Shown piece after piece: positions 14,983 to 15,033 of a stretch of 15,033 nucleotides of DNA. The stretch's first letter is position 1; each line of letters begins with the position of its first letter. Source of the DNA: CAZMGT01 sp964565895 (GTDB lineage Bacteria > Armatimonadota > Zipacnadia > UBA1398 > CAZMGT01); NCBI GenBank assembly GCA_964565895.1, contig CAZMGT010000074.1:1-15033 (forward strand), written 5' to 3'. The notes under the pieces are model-generated. The model was not told where the DNA came from, ran no database searches, and saw nothing but the letters and a program-made list of their open reading frames with translations. A program made the position numbers and the translations under genes.

Positions 14983-15033
14983 CTAGTGGCTGCACCAGCG
15001 GTAGCCCACGCCGAGGAACACGTTGTTCCCGCC
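14983..15033 (-). CDS. C-terminal end of a probable outer-membrane beta-barrel protein (partial)
   Basis: Only the last 16 codons are in the window, reading GGNNVFLGVGYRWCSH then TAG (14983-14985). The alternating pattern V-F-L-G-V-G-Y-R-W resembles the final strand of outer-membrane barrel proteins, although three residues follow the aromatic tryptophan. A clear - strand terminator follows at 14888-14943, which supports a real gene end. The protein's identity cannot be told from this fragment. Confidence 0.5.
   Translation of the reverse strand, partial: GGNNVFLGVGYRWCSH

Noticed and set aside
1..15033. CRISPR array, transposon, tRNA or rRNA
   Set aside because: No regular repeat-spacer pattern, no transposase or terminal repeats, and no recognisable tRNA or rRNA sequence were seen on either strand.

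Overview
The window is GC-rich bacterial DNA, roughly two-thirds GC by eye. It is dense with genes, uses GTG and TTG starts often, and ends many genes with TAG. A partial beta-barrel-like C-terminus at the right edge and three type IV pilin-like genes suggest a diderm (Gram-negative type) bacterium. Split glycine decarboxylase genes (gcvPA/gcvPB) and a LipM-type octanoyltransferase argue against a standard enterobacterial lineage. I cannot name the phylum. I see no phage, transposon, CRISPR array, tRNA or rRNA.

Region 1 (about 68-7894, + strand) is a one-carbon and glycine operon. A near-consensus sigma70 promoter at 68-97 precedes a stand-alone zinc-type homocysteine methyltransferase, an APC-family amino-acid permease, gcvT, gcvH, gcvPA, gcvPB and a LipM-like octanoyltransferase. 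Most junctions are tight or overlapping. The likely logic is: import an amino acid, cleave glycine to CO2, ammonia and methylene-tetrahydrofolate, attach the lipoyl precursor to GcvH, and feed one-carbon units toward methionine. The lipoamide dehydrogenase (L-protein), lipoyl synthase and the remaining methionine-synthase modules are not in the window.

Region 2 (about 7863-8952, +) holds two adjacent stand-alone CheY-like receivers. A strong promoter lies inside the 3' end of the lipM-like gene, and the unit closes with a hairpin terminator.

Region 3 (8985-11941, +) holds a GHMP-family sugar kinase, a class I/II aminotransferase and an unrecognised single-pass, proline-rich membrane protein. 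It ends at a strong bidirectional terminator (11964-11998).

Region 4 (12023-14718, - strand) is a minor-pilin operon in the order PilV-like, PilW-like, then a very large PilX/GspK-like protein. It has a structured leader and a candidate promoter beside the terminator of a further - strand gene. Only the last 16 codons of that gene are present, and they look like an outer-membrane barrel strand.

No obviously new defence or mobile system was found. The most unusual signals are: (i) xTA codons placed almost only before purine-starting codons, making off-frame TAA/TAG; (ii) the three-frame TAG cluster near the right edge; (iii) the structured pilV leader that can hide its ribosome-binding site; (iv) the 533-residue pseudopilin-like protein; (v) the stand-alone MetH-type homocysteine module inside a gcv operon.
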